Assembly (NCBI RefSeq): GCF_005491705.1
Contig: NZ_CP028092.1
Location: 5,022,001-5,086,000 of the forward strand
Direction of reading: 5' to 3'
Origin: Pontibacter sp. SGAir0037
GTDB lineage: Bacteria; Bacteroidota; Bacteroidia; Cytophagales; Hymenobacteraceae
DNA length: 64,000 nucleotides
Under the pieces are notes generated by a model that saw only the letters and a program-made list of their open reading frames with translations, had not been told where the DNA came from and ran no database searches. The translations under genes were made by a program, and so were the position numbers. This document shows positions 47,370 to 57,347 of the stretch, in pieces (position 1 is the stretch's first letter; each line of letters starts with the position of its first letter).

Positions 47370-48779
47370 ATGAACGTGAAGAGCCACCATCGTTTAAAGA
47401 AATTCCTACTGTGCACATTGGCAATTCTTTGCTGTGGAAGTTTGCACGCACAAGAACGGGGCAAACCAAACATTGTCATCATCATGGCCGATGACTTGGC
47501 CAGCAATGAGTTAAGCTGTTACGGCGGGAAAAATTTAAAGACCCCTCATATTGATGCTCTGGCAGAAGAAGGATTGAAGTTTAAGCAGGTATATGCTTCT
47601 GAGGCCATGTGTGTGCCTCTCAGGGCATCACTCTTTACGGGCTTATACCCTGCCAGGCACGGCTCTTTTCAAAATCATAAGCCTGTTCTCAGCAACTTAA
47701 AAAGCATAGGACATTACCTTGGCGACCTCGGCTACCGCGTCGCTTTAACTGGAAAAGACCATAGTACCCGGCCCCGAACAGTTTTTCCATTTGAAATTAT
47801 CCAAGGTTTCGAAACTAATTGCGTGGCCAATTCGGCAGATTATACTTTAGATAGCCTCAGGCGCTTCGTTAGCACGAGCCAAAAGCCATTCTGCCTTTTT
47901 GTGATGAGTATTAATCCACATATTCCCTGGACGGTGGGCGATCCTTCTGAATTCGACTCCGAAAAACTGATACTGCCACCTAATTGGATTGATACCAAAG
48001 AAACCAGACAGCAGTACACCAAGTACTTGGCTGAAATAAGACAACTAGACAATGAAGTGGGGGATGTGAGGCGCATGCTGAAAGACACTGGACAGGATAA
48101 AAACACCATGGTTGTTTTTCTTGGAGAGCAGGGCCCCCAGTTCCCCGGTGGAAAATGGACACTCTGGGACCATGGACAGAAAAGCGCTATGATTGTAAAG
48201 CATTCAGGTAAAGTGAAGGCCGGCAGCCAAACTGATGCGCTGGTGCAATATGAAGACATTACGCCTACTTTGGTAGCACTGGCAGGAGGCAAAGCCATAC
48301 AAGGGCTGGATGGTAGCAGCTTTTTAAATGTCATAGAAGGCCAATCCGACAAGCATCGGCAGTACGCCTATAGCCTGCACAACAATATACCGGAGGGGCC
48401 TTCTTATCCGATGAGGAGCATTCGCGATAGCCAATACAAGCTGATTCTGAATCTTACACCAGAGGCCAAATACCATATCAAGTATATGATGACGCCAGGC
48501 AGGAACACCGTTATTTGGGATACCTGGCAAAAAGAAGCCAGACACTCAGAAAGGGCAAAGTTTTTAATTGAACGGGTTACTGACAGACCAGCCGTGGAGT
48601 TCTATGATACCCGGAAAGACCCCTGGGAGTTAAACAACTTGGCTCAAGATCCTGCCTATGCAGGAACGATTAAAATGTTCACTGCTGAGTTACAGAAATG
48701 GATGCAGCAGCAAGGAGATGAGGGAGCCGCCATGGATAAGGTTTATACCCAACAAAATGAACAGCGAAAAAGGAAGTGA
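47370..48779 (+). CDS. Sulfatase 3 (S1 family, atypical active-site motif)
   Basis: A 469-residue exported sulfatase with a signal peptide ending in Leu-His-Ala-Gln. NIVIIMADDLASNELSCYGG gives the metal-binding Asp pair. The active-site motif reads CVPLR (Cys81): Cys, Pro and Arg are kept but the usual Ser before Arg is Leu. RASLFTGLYPARHG follows normally. The family branch is close to N-sulfoglucosamine sulfohydrolase. The enzyme is probably active since the core C-x-P-x-R is present, but this is unproven. 109 bases precede sulfatase 4. Confidence 0.88.
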   Translation: MNVKSHHRLKKFLLCTLAILCCGSLHAQERGKPNIVIIMADDLASNELSCYGGKNLKTPHIDALAEEGLKFKQVYASEAMCVPLRASLFTGLYPARHGSFQNHKPVLSNLKSIGHYLGDLGYRVALTGKDHSTRPRTVFPFEIIQGFETNCVANSADYTLDSLRRFVSTSQKPFCLFVMSINPHIPWTVGDPSEFDSEKLILPPNWIDTKETRQQYTKYLAEIRQLDNEVGDVRRMLKDTGQDKNTMVVFLGEQGPQFPGGKWTLWDHGQKSAMIVKHSGKVKAGSQTDALVQYEDITPTLVALAGGKAIQGLDGSSFLNVIEGQSDKHRQYAYSLHNNIPEGPSYPMRSIRDSQYKLILNLTPEAKYHIKYMMTPGRNTVIWDTWQKEARHSERAKFLIERVTDRPAVEFYDTRKDPWELNNLAQDPAYAGTIKMFTAELQKWMQQQGDEGAAMDKVYTQQNEQRKRK

Positions 48780-48888
48780 AGCCATCCGGAGGGTCCAAAC
48801 GCCACCTGTGGCGACAGGCAGCGTTTACCTAGCAGCACCTAACAGTTAAGAGAAATAAAATCGAACATTTTACATACTATTCATTCTT

Positions 48889-50604
48889 ATGATAAAGACA
48901 CTTCATGTTAAGATCCTCCTAGGCCTGTTGTGCCTTGGTGGAATTTCTAGATGCTCCCCCCCGAAGGCTGAAACCGGTGCACAAACAGCTGCTCAAGAAG
49001 ATAAACGGCCGAACATAATCTTAATTATGGCCGATGACCTGGGCTTTTCTGACATAGGCTGTTATGGCAGCGAGATCCATACACCAAACATTGACTATCT
49101 GGCCTCGAACGGAGTACGATTTTCCAACTTCTATAATACCTCACGCTGCTGCCCGACAAGGGCTGCTTTGCTGACGGGTGTGTATAACCATCAGGCTGGC
49201 ATAGGGGAGATGACCGAAGATCGTTCCCTGCCGGGCTACCGGGGGCACCTGACAGACAATGTGGTGACCATGGCTGAGCTGTTGAAAGATGGCGGGTACC
49301 GTACAGGAATGGTAGGTAAGTGGCACGTTTCCAATACAGTGGTTCAGGATAACCCGCAAGCACAGCTGGCGTGGCTGAACCATCAGGAAGAGCATCCTTA
49401 TTTTTCACCTGTAGAGCAGTATCCTACTAACCGAGGGTTTGAGAAATACTTTGGCAACATTTGGGGGGTGGTCGATTTCTTCGACCCCTTTAGCCTGGTA
49501 AGTGGCACTACTCCTGTTACATCTGTTCCGAAGGACTATTACCATACCGATGCCATCAGCGACACAGCGATCGCCTACATCCAAGAGTTCAGCAAATCAA
49601 GGAAGCCTTTCTTCCTATATGTGGCTGAAACAGCGCCGCACTGGCCACTGCATGCCCTGCCTGAGGATATTGAGAAATACCAGGACACCTACAAGGTTGG
49701 CTGGGATGCCATTCGTGAAAAACGGTATCAAAAACTTGTGGAGACGGGTCTGATAGATCCTGCTACCACACCGCTTTCGCCCCGCATTGACAGTGAATTG
49801 AGCTGGGAGGAAAATCCACACAAAGAGTGGGATGCAAGGGCTATGGCGGTGCATGCGGCTATGATCGACCGGATGGACCAGGGCATAGGAAGAATGATAG
49901 AGGCTTTGCGTCAGGCAGGCGAGTTGGACAACACGCTCATCGTGTTCTTAAGCGACAATGGGGCTAGTCCGGAAGATGCTATGCGGTATGGCCCTGGCTT
50001 TGACAGACCGAGCAAGACACGAGACGGGCGGGAAATAGTCTACCCAGTGGATAAAAGTGTTCTTCCCGGGCCGCAAACCACCTTCACCTCTATTGGACAC
50101 AGGTGGGCAAATGTTTCGAACACGCCTTACCGTTATGCCAAATCTCAGTCGTACGAAGGTGGTATTTTAACGCCTATGGTAGCTTACTGGCCTAAAGGGA
50201 TCAAAGCGAAAAAAGGTGGAGTTGTAGCGCAGCAAGGACATGTGATGGACTTTATGGCCACCTTTGCGGAGCTTGCCAATGTTACCTATCCTACTACTTA
50301 TAATGGAAAAGAGATTAAAACCATGCAGGGAATAAGTTTAGTGCCAGCCTTGGAGGGGAAGCAGGGGGAAGTGCATCGGGCTTTATTTAACGAACACTTT
50401 GGTGCGCGTTATGTGCGGCATCAAGGCTGGAAACTGGTTGCACGGAATAATGAAGAGTGGAATCTGTATAGAATTAACGAAGATGAGACCGAATTAAATG
50501 ATTTAGCCGGCCAATACCCAGCTAAAGTACAGGAGTTGGAAATAATGTGGCAAAACTGGGCAACAAGTAACCATGTACTGCCGAAGCGGAAGGATGCCAA
50601 GTAA
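48889..50604 (+). CDS. Sulfatase 4 (S1 family), lipoprotein
   Basis: A 571-residue sulfatase with a lipobox near Cys22 (GISRC). The metal block is NIILIMADDLGFSDIGCYG and the active-site motif is CCPTR (Cys87). Close to sulfatase 1 along its length, with APHWPLHALPEDIEKY and the shared segment YNGKEIKTMQGISLVPALEG. It is the longest of the five. The two related enzymes may attack different sulfate positions of one glycan. Confidence 0.92.
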   Translation: MIKTLHVKILLGLLCLGGISRCSPPKAETGAQTAAQEDKRPNIILIMADDLGFSDIGCYGSEIHTPNIDYLASNGVRFSNFYNTSRCCPTRAALLTGVYNHQAGIGEMTEDRSLPGYRGHLTDNVVTMAELLKDGGYRTGMVGKWHVSNTVVQDNPQAQLAWLNHQEEHPYFSPVEQYPTNRGFEKYFGNIWGVVDFFDPFSLVSGTTPVTSVPKDYYHTDAISDTAIAYIQEFSKSRKPFFLYVAETAPHWPLHALPEDIEKYQDTYKVGWDAIREKRYQKLVETGLIDPATTPLSPRIDSELSWEENPHKEWDARAMAVHAAMIDRMDQGIGRMIEALRQAGELDNTLIVFLSDNGASPEDAMRYGPGFDRPSKTRDGREIVYPVDKSVLPGPQTTFTSIGHRWANVSNTPYRYAKSQSYEGGILTPMVAYWPKGIKAKKGGVVAQQGHVMDFMATFAELANVTYPTTYNGKEIKTMQGISLVPALEGKQGEVHRALFNEHFGARYVRHQGWKLVARNNEEWNLYRINEDETELNDLAGQYPAKVQELEIMWQNWATSNHVLPKRKDAK

Positions 50605-50895
50605 CAAGCTGGCAAGAAGGCAAAAATCGACATGCTACATGTATAAGCCTGTGCTGCCGTATTGACCAAGCGTATTCACCTAGAAAGGATAAAAGTTCCC
50701 TGTTGCGGCTGTGGCTGAGCATTCAGCAAAAGCTACAACAGGGAACGGCTCTTTCCGATTCATAGTGATGTAACCGGTTCGCTTTACCGTATTTCCTGTT
50801 CAGCTACAGGAGTGGCAAAGTGGTAGAAAAGCTTCCTTATTGGAAGCAAAGCATTGTAATTTATCCCTATCCCACTTCATCAATCATCCTATCCA

Positions 50896-52308
50896 ATGAA
50901 AAAAACACTTTATCTGTTCTTTATCTTGAGTTTGTGCTATCAATCTGGGTCCGCAACCCCTAAAAAAGACAACAAGCCAAACATCATAATGATTTTTATT
51001 GATGATATGGGATGGGCAGATTTATCCTGTTTTGGGAATACAGATGCTCAAACCCCAAACATTGACAAACTGGCTGCGGAAGGTATTTGTTTTGATCAGT
51101 TTTACGTCAACTCGCCCATATGTTCCCCCTCACGCGTAGCCCTGCTAACCGGGACTTACCCACAGCGTTGGAATATTACCTCTTACCTCTCATACCGGGA
51201 AGACAACCGTAACAGGGGCATTGCCAATTGGCTCAACCCATCTGCTCCGACGCTGGCACGGGGCCTTCATCAGGCAGGTTACGCTACCGGCCATTTCGGG
51301 AAATGGCACATGGGCGGGCAACGCGACGTTACAGATGCACCGCAAATTGCGGCATATGGCTTTGACGCCTCTCTGACCAATTTCGAAGGAATGGGGCCCA
51401 AATTACTCCCGCTGACAAAAGAAGAAACTGGAAAAGTCGGACGGGTATGGGAAGAGGCAGAAATACTTGGGCAACCCTTTACCTGGATGCAAAGGTCTGC
51501 GATAACCACAGGATATATCGATGCAGCAATAGCATTCATAGACAAAGCAGGTCAAGATGAAAAGCCTTTCTATGTGAACATCTGGCCTGATGATGTGCAT
51601 AGCCCTTATTGGCCGCCATTTGAAGAATACGGCCTGGCAAAAGAAGCCGGTAAAAGAGGATTGTACCTTGCGGTTCTGGAAGCCATGGACCAACAGTTTG
51701 GCAAGCTTTTCGACTATGTTCAATCTAACGAGAAGTTGCGCAACAATACCTTGATTGTTTTCTGTTCCGACAATGGCCCGGAAAAGGGAGCAGGGAGAGC
51801 AGGAGAGCTAAAAGGCTTCAAAACACATCTGTATGAAGGAGGCATTCGCTCTTCCTTGATTGTTTGGGGACCAGGATTCATGAAAGCAAAAGTAAAGGGT
51901 ACCCGAAACAAGGAATCGGTTTTTTCTGCCATCGATTTCATGCCTTCACTGCTTTTGTTCACAGGAACGAAAGCAGCGCAAAATTCTATCTCTGATGGGG
52001 AAAACGTCCTAAAAACAATGCTGGGCGAATCGGGCGCTTCCCGTCGTGCTCCCATCTTCTACAGCCGCCCACCCGACAGAAAAAACTATTACGGATTTGA
52101 GAACCTTCCTGATTTGGCCGTGCGTGAAGGAGATTGGAAGCTTTTATGCGATTACGACGGCGGCAGAAAGGAGCTGTACAATATTGTAAATGATCCGGGA
52201 GAGCACCATAACCTCGCAGATGTTCATGCCAAGAAAGCTGCTACAATGGCCAAAAAGGTAACCTCCTGGTATAAGTCAATGCCTGTTTTGGAAAAAGAAG
52301 AAAACTGA
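50896..52308 (+). CDS. Sulfatase 5 (S1 family)
   Basis: A 470-residue exported sulfatase; signal peptide MKKTLYLFFILSLCYQSGSA. NIIMIFIDDMGWADLSCFG is the metal block and Cys76 lies in CSPSR. The family blocks YATGHFGKWHMGG and IVFCSDNGPEKGAGRAGELKG are clear. The last recognisable enzyme of the polysaccharide locus; a degraded gene follows it. Confidence 0.92.
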   Translation: MKKTLYLFFILSLCYQSGSATPKKDNKPNIIMIFIDDMGWADLSCFGNTDAQTPNIDKLAAEGICFDQFYVNSPICSPSRVALLTGTYPQRWNITSYLSYREDNRNRGIANWLNPSAPTLARGLHQAGYATGHFGKWHMGGQRDVTDAPQIAAYGFDASLTNFEGMGPKLLPLTKEETGKVGRVWEEAEILGQPFTWMQRSAITTGYIDAAIAFIDKAGQDEKPFYVNIWPDDVHSPYWPPFEEYGLAKEAGKRGLYLAVLEAMDQQFGKLFDYVQSNEKLRNNTLIVFCSDNGPEKGAGRAGELKGFKTHLYEGGIRSSLIVWGPGFMKAKVKGTRNKESVFSAIDFMPSLLLFTGTKAAQNSISDGENVLKTMLGESGASRRAPIFYSRPPDRKNYYGFENLPDLAVREGDWKLLCDYDGGRKELYNIVNDPGEHHNLADVHAKKAATMAKKVTSWYKSMPVLEKEEN

Positions 52309-52439
52309 TTTAAGCCAGTAGATGAAAGTTTGTTTATAGACTTTGGTGCTAAAGCTCTTGTCCTGCATTACCTGCTGCTAGAAGGCCAACCGCCGCTATG
52401 ACACTCTAATTTAAATTTTCTACTCAACCGAGATGAGAA

Positions 52440-53270
52440 ATGAAAAAGCATTATTCAATAGTAACTGTCTTTTTATACTTTGTATACTTGTCCTATAATG
52501 CCCAGCAGCAAGTAATCTGGAAAATTGGAACCGCCGACAATAGCCCTGCTGGCCTGGACCTCGGCGTGCATCAGGCCGGGCAACCTGATAAGCCAGATGG
52601 ACAGGATGGACGCCTCCTGATCTACCCTAGATAGCACGGGCAGGGCTCAACGTCTTTGACATTCTAGGGAACGGGAAAGCCTCGACAGGGAGGTAGGCTA
52701 AATAGGCAGCGACAAGGAATCCGAAGTCCTGCTATAGAATATGGACATTACCGAACTCAAAGGCAGGTCGTGGGGTATTGGGAGCCACCGGATTTGAGCT
52801 AAGAATGTTAGCAGCCCATAAACCTGTTCGGAAACAGCTTCATGGCTCTTCACATAATCCTGAGGAGGAACGGCAAGAGAAACGAGTGGCATGCGGAAAG
52901 TTATCTGGAGCACAGCAATGCGGTGGAGGCTAGCAACCCGAGGAAACAAACCAAAGCATGTTCCTAACGATTGCGGCAGGGGGGCGAACGGGATGCCATG
53001 CGGGGCTGGTGGAATGGTACCCAATCGGTCAATCAACGCACGCATTTGTCAAGTGCGCCTTGTTGGCAGATTCTTTTTTGCGCATATACCCTTTTCAGCA
53101 GGCAACGGCCGGTTAAGCAGGTTGAAATTGACATTACTTCTGATGAAACTGCGGTCCGGTATGTAGCTTGGAGCAGGAGCCTGAAAACAGGAAGGCAGGG
53201 TACTCTAGCGCTTGGGGATGCTGCCAGGCGAACACGTCAGCGATTGGATAACGCATAGCAGAAGAGACAG
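52440..53270 (+). pseudogene. Remnant of an exported carbohydrate-active enzyme
   Basis: An ATG at 52440 opens a frame with a signal peptide (MKKHYSIVTVFLYFVYLSYN) and then QQVIWKIGTADNS, a start I associate with exported glycoside hydrolases or lyases in polysaccharide loci. The frame ends after 64 codons at 52632-52634. Further down, scraps in other frames still look coding: LNVFDILGNGK near 52650, MDITELK near 52741 and VEIDITSDETAVRYVAWSRS near 53120. This pattern suggests a gene that has lost most of its length. The family is not certain. Confidence 0.45.
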
Positions 53271-53499
53271 GAGCCATATTCCTATCTCTCTAAGTGTATG
53301 CGGTAGAAGCGAAGCTGCCTTTCCCTCTTATGAGGGGTTTCTGTGGCGTCTCATGATGCCGGCCAGCCTGCGATTCAACGTTTTCTTTGCCTGGACCTTG
53401 TGCACAAAGCCTGGCATGGGAGCTGCTCTTTCACCAGAGGCCCGTTTTTACTATTTCGCCTACAGGCTAAACTATCATGAGGGAAGACAAAGCCTAGTG

Positions 53500-53680
53500 C
53501 CTGGAAAAATAAGCGGCATGCAGCAGCGCCAGCTCGAAATGCCTGCCACCAAGCAGAACTCCCTCTTCCAGAATTACCTGAAGGAGGACCTTAGGCTTGC
53601 CCTGGAAAGGGTCGCCGCCACCGACGAGGTGAACCTGAAAACACTGTAAGCAGAGTTCAACGAGCTGGAGGCTGGGAACG
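53500..53680 (+). pseudogene. Degraded copy of the small acidic protein gene at 27370
   Basis: The frame reads KISGMQQRQLEMPATKQNSL, then FQNYLKEDLRLALERVAATDEVNLKTL, an in-frame stop at 53647-53649, then AEFNELEAG. This aligns end to end with residues about 11-67 of the 71-residue protein at 27370. The stop falls where the intact copy has Tyr, so this copy is broken. Confidence 0.65.
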
Positions 53681-54309
53681 AGCCAAATGTTCAAGCATTT
53701 AGTTTGTTAGGAGAAGCCTAGGCAGAAGCCTGAGAGAAGAAAAGGACTTGGAGCTGGTAGGACCGGAAGGCTTTTGCTACCTACGCCCGGAGGGGAGGAC
53801 TTTCATGTCGTGGAGATGAAGCCGTTTATCTGTTGCCGGGCGTAACAAGCCCGTTGCTTCTCTCCCGGAAGTTGCCCAGGTTTTTCCGTGCCGGGCCACT
53901 TCTATGTTTTTGCGCAAAGGTAAGGCAACATTGCTCCCTGATGGCAGCACCGGGCATTTGCTCTTAACTGCATCAGGAGTTGTCTATCCCTTGTTTGACC
54001 TTGTCCTCCGATCTACTTTGATCCGGATAGAGGGCGACTGAACTAAAACGACCTTCCGTTTTTAAACCAGGCGCCAAGGTTTGCAACACTGCCTGAAACG
54101 TCACCTTGTGATTATGATTTACCCGGCAGCTATGCTGTCCCTTACAGCTTTTACCTGGGTAATTCCTTTTTCGCTAATCTGTCAGCGGCAGAAATACGTT
54201 TGAGTGACTAGATCCGGAAGCTTCCTGTTTTTCCTGCATAATATTAAACTATTGGGTGAGTAACCAGTCTCTTTGGTTAAGAAGCTGTATTAGCCCCACA
54301 TTTAAAAGT
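53681..54309. other. Gene-poor stretch with a dispersed repeat
   Basis: No gene is seen. It includes one copy of a repeat that recurs at 60330 (see separate entry). Confidence 0.5.
53830..53914. repeat. Dispersed repeat, copy A
   Basis: About 85 bases beginning CTGTTGCCGGGCGTAACAAG, highly similar to 60330-60413 with a one-base length difference. Each copy contains AAGTTGCCC and GGGCAACTT (one mismatch here) arms that can form a hairpin. Weaker similarity extends up to about 60 bases further left. Confidence 0.65.
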
Positions 54310-57105
54310 ATGAAATATTTTTTCCCCATCTTATTGATACTGCTTACCATCACCCAAATCTTCGCTCAGCGCAACGAGCGACAAGCTGTGCCAGATACAG
54401 CCAAAACAATCGGCTCTAATCTACCGCAAGGGGTAATGTTGAAAGGCATTGTCCAAAGTGGGGCAGATGGCACAGGTTTGCCTGGCGCTGCCGTGCTGCT
54501 GAAAAAAGGCAGCGATGCCAATACCACCCGGGTTGCCGTAACCGATGCCAAGGGGCATTTCAGGTTTGAGCGTGTTGCGCCCGGCAACTATACCCTTCAA
54601 ATTGAGTACCTCGGCTTTCAGCCATTCTCAAAGCCTGTTCAGATAGAACTGTTGCCTGTCGATCTACAGGTGCTGCCTTTGCAGGAATCAGCTACCACGA
54701 TAGAGGAGGTGGTGATAGTGGGGCATACCCCGCCCGGTGAGCAGAAAGGGGATACCACCCAGTTCAACGCCAGTGCCTTCAAGGCCGCACCCGATGCCAG
54801 TGCCCAGGACCTGGTGCAGAAGATGCCTGGCATCACCGTGGAGAACGGCCGGGTGGAGGCACAGGGCGAGGCCGTGCAGCGCATCCTGATAGACGGAAAG
54901 CCTTTTTTCGGCGAGGATGTGGAGGCGGCACTGCAAAACCTGCCGGCCGAGGTTATCGCCAGCATACAGGTATTCGATCAGAAAAGCGATCAGGCGGAGC
55001 TAAGCGGTTTCGACGACGGCGAAAGAATCAGAACCATTAACATTGTTACCAGGCCCGAAGCGAGGAAAGGCGAGTTCGGGAAGGTAACCGCCGGCTATGG
55101 AACAGAGGATGCCTATATGGCTGGGGCCAGTGTGAACTTCTTTAAGAATGACAGGCGGCTAACGGTAACGGGGCTCAGTAACAACATCAATACCGTCAGC
55201 TTCTCGGCAGACCCTGACAACAGCGGCGACAGCCGTACCCAGGACGGCCTGATTACGTCGCATGCGCTTGGGTTAAACTATACCAACGCCTGGCTGGAGA
55301 AAGTAGAGTTGGCGGCAAGCTACTCCTATCACCATAGAAACAATTACAACACCCGCCTGCTGCTGCGCGATTATGTACAGGCAACGCAAGAAGGGCAGGT
55401 ATATTCCGAGGATAGCCAAGACGAGCGTGTGAGTGGCAACCACAGGTTTAACATGCGCCTGGACTATGAGATAGACGAAAATAACAGGATTCGGGTCAGG
55501 ACGCGGGGCAACATGTACCAGAATGAGGCGGATGCCTCCTTCCGGGGGCGCACCGTGAACGTGGAGGGGCCCTTGAACCAAACTGAGAATAAGTCAGACA
55601 ATCGCAACGCCAGTCTGGACTTTAGCAACAACATGGTTTACAGTCACCGTTTCCCGAAGGAGGGGCGAAGCCTTAGCTTTAGGCTGCATAATAGCTTTAA
55701 CAACAGCGACGGGGAACGCTATCGCCTTGCTCTTAACACTTTTTATACGGTGGAGGATGGGGAGGAAGCGCTGCGGCAGCATACCGATTCAAAGGGGAGT
55801 GGCTATTCCTGGGAAACCAACCTATCTTATACCGAACCGGTGGGGCAGCATGGGCAGGTAGAGTTGGAGTATGAAATCGGCAACAGGAACAACGAGGCTG
55901 ACCGCAGAACCTACGACTTTACAGAGCAGGAGCAAAGCTACAGCGACTTAAACAGGCTCTTGAGCAATACCTCCCAAACCAACTACCTGACCCAGGAGAC
56001 GGAACTGGGCTATAGGTACAACACCGAAAAGCTCTACTTTCAGGTAGAGGCAGAATACCAGCATGCGCAGCTGCTGAACGATCAACAGCTGCCAAGGCTG
56101 TATGACCTGGAACGTACCTTTACCAGCATGCTTCCATCAGCCCGCTTGCGGTATAAATTTACGGAGTCTAACAACCTGGAGTTTAATTACGATACCCGTA
56201 CCAACGCCCCATCGGTGGGGCAGTTGCAGGATGTAATCGATAATTCCAATCCGCTGCAGCTTAGAACCGGTAATCCTGACCTGGAGCAGTCTTTTCGCAA
56301 CTGGTGGCGGGTGCGCTACAGGTCTCATAACCCCGATACGAACCATAATTTCTATGCTTCCTTGGAAAGCTCATTTGAAAGCAACCAGATAGCCAACAGC
56401 ACTTTGATAGCCGACGAGGTAGTAACGCTCAGCGACGGGATTGTGCTGCCGGAAGGGGCACAGCTCATTCGGCCGGTAAACGTGGATGGTTACTGGGATG
56501 CCCGTGCCTACTTCAGCTACGGCCGACCACTGCAGCTTATCCAATCGAACCTGAACCTGAGAGGCGGTATCGGACACAGCAGGAGGCCCGGTGTGGTCAA
56601 TGAGGAGGTGAGCTACGTTAACTCCAGTAACTTCAGGATCGGTGCTTCCCTCAGCAGCAACATCAGCGAGCGCATCGATTTTAACATCTCCACCCACTCC
56701 AGCTATAATATTGTGGATAACTCGCTGCGCCCTGAGCTGAACAACAATTACTTTAACCAGCGCACCCGCTTTTGGTACAACTGGCTACTGGGAGACGGTT
56801 TTGTGTACCGCACCAACATCAACCACCAGTATAATGCAGGCCTTGCAGAAGGGTATGACACCAACACCTTCCTCTGGAATATGAGCATTGGTAAAAAGCT
56901 GTTTCCAAGGGATTTGGGGGAAGTCAGTGTGATGGTGTACGACCTGCTGCAGCAAAACAACAACATCTGGCGTAATGTGACGGAGCTGTATGTAGAGGAT
57001 GTGGAAACCAATGTGCTGGAGCGGTACTTTATGCTCACCTTCACCTACAACATCCGCCATTACAGCGGTCAAGGCGACATACGGGAAGTGGAGGATTTAT
57101 ATTAG
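54310..57105 (+). CDS. Outer-membrane beta-barrel protein, TonB-receptor-like with carboxypeptidase-like N-domain
   Basis: A 931-residue outer-membrane protein from the ATG at 54310; an ATG 54 bases earlier adds 18 residues that disturb the signal peptide (MKYFFPILLILLTITQIFAQ). Residues about 40-125 are a carboxypeptidase-regulatory-like domain (LPGAAVLLKKGSDANTTRV, GHFRFERVAPGNYTLQIEYLGF), followed by a plug-like region with VQRILIDGKPFFGEDVEAAL and then a long barrel region (outer-membrane barrel type 3) with alternating aromatic strands. No SusD partner follows. Role unknown; such proteins may import peptides, metal chelates or act as barrels alone. Confidence 0.88.
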   Translation: MKYFFPILLILLTITQIFAQRNERQAVPDTAKTIGSNLPQGVMLKGIVQSGADGTGLPGAAVLLKKGSDANTTRVAVTDAKGHFRFERVAPGNYTLQIEYLGFQPFSKPVQIELLPVDLQVLPLQESATTIEEVVIVGHTPPGEQKGDTTQFNASAFKAAPDASAQDLVQKMPGITVENGRVEAQGEAVQRILIDGKPFFGEDVEAALQNLPAEVIASIQVFDQKSDQAELSGFDDGERIRTINIVTRPEARKGEFGKVTAGYGTEDAYMAGASVNFFKNDRRLTVTGLSNNINTVSFSADPDNSGDSRTQDGLITSHALGLNYTNAWLEKVELAASYSYHHRNNYNTRLLLRDYVQATQEGQVYSEDSQDERVSGNHRFNMRLDYEIDENNRIRVRTRGNMYQNEADASFRGRTVNVEGPLNQTENKSDNRNASLDFSNNMVYSHRFPKEGRSLSFRLHNSFNNSDGERYRLALNTFYTVEDGEEALRQHTDSKGSGYSWETNLSYTEPVGQHGQVELEYEIGNRNNEADRRTYDFTEQEQSYSDLNRLLSNTSQTNYLTQETELGYRYNTEKLYFQVEAEYQHAQLLNDQQLPRLYDLERTFTSMLPSARLRYKFTESNNLEFNYDTRTNAPSVGQLQDVIDNSNPLQLRTGNPDLEQSFRNWWRVRYRSHNPDTNHNFYASLESSFESNQIANSTLIADEVVTLSDGIVLPEGAQLIRPVNVDGYWDARAYFSYGRPLQLIQSNLNLRGGIGHSRRPGVVNEEVSYVNSSNFRIGASLSSNISERIDFNISTHSSYNIVDNSLRPELNNNYFNQRTRFWYNWLLGDGFVYRTNINHQYNAGLAEGYDTNTFLWNMSIGKKLFPRDLGEVSVMVYDLLQQNNNIWRNVTELYVEDVETNVLERYFMLTFTYNIRHYSGQGDIREVEDLY

Positions 57106-57347
57106 GAGGGCTTCCTTTGATGGAAAATTCTCAGCAGCAACGTCTTTGTAAGCACCTGCTAAGGCGGTGTGAGCCCATGCGTAAAGTCGCTAAAGGTCTC
57201 ACCTGCATTGATTCTACCCGTTGAGCTAAACAGAGCTGCCAGAAAATGGTAAGAACAGAATTGCTTTCACTCAAGTTTATTGCCACAGATCACTAAAAAT
57301 CGGCTAACTTGCGACCTTTCTATGCATAGTGATTCGCTTCGTATTAC

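Noticed and set aside
57185-57245. A tRNA-like stretch on the reverse strand (TTTAGCTCAACGGGTAGAAT)
   Set aside because: It resembles a D arm, but the D stem does not pair and no anticodon stem or TTCGAAT T loop follows at the right distance.
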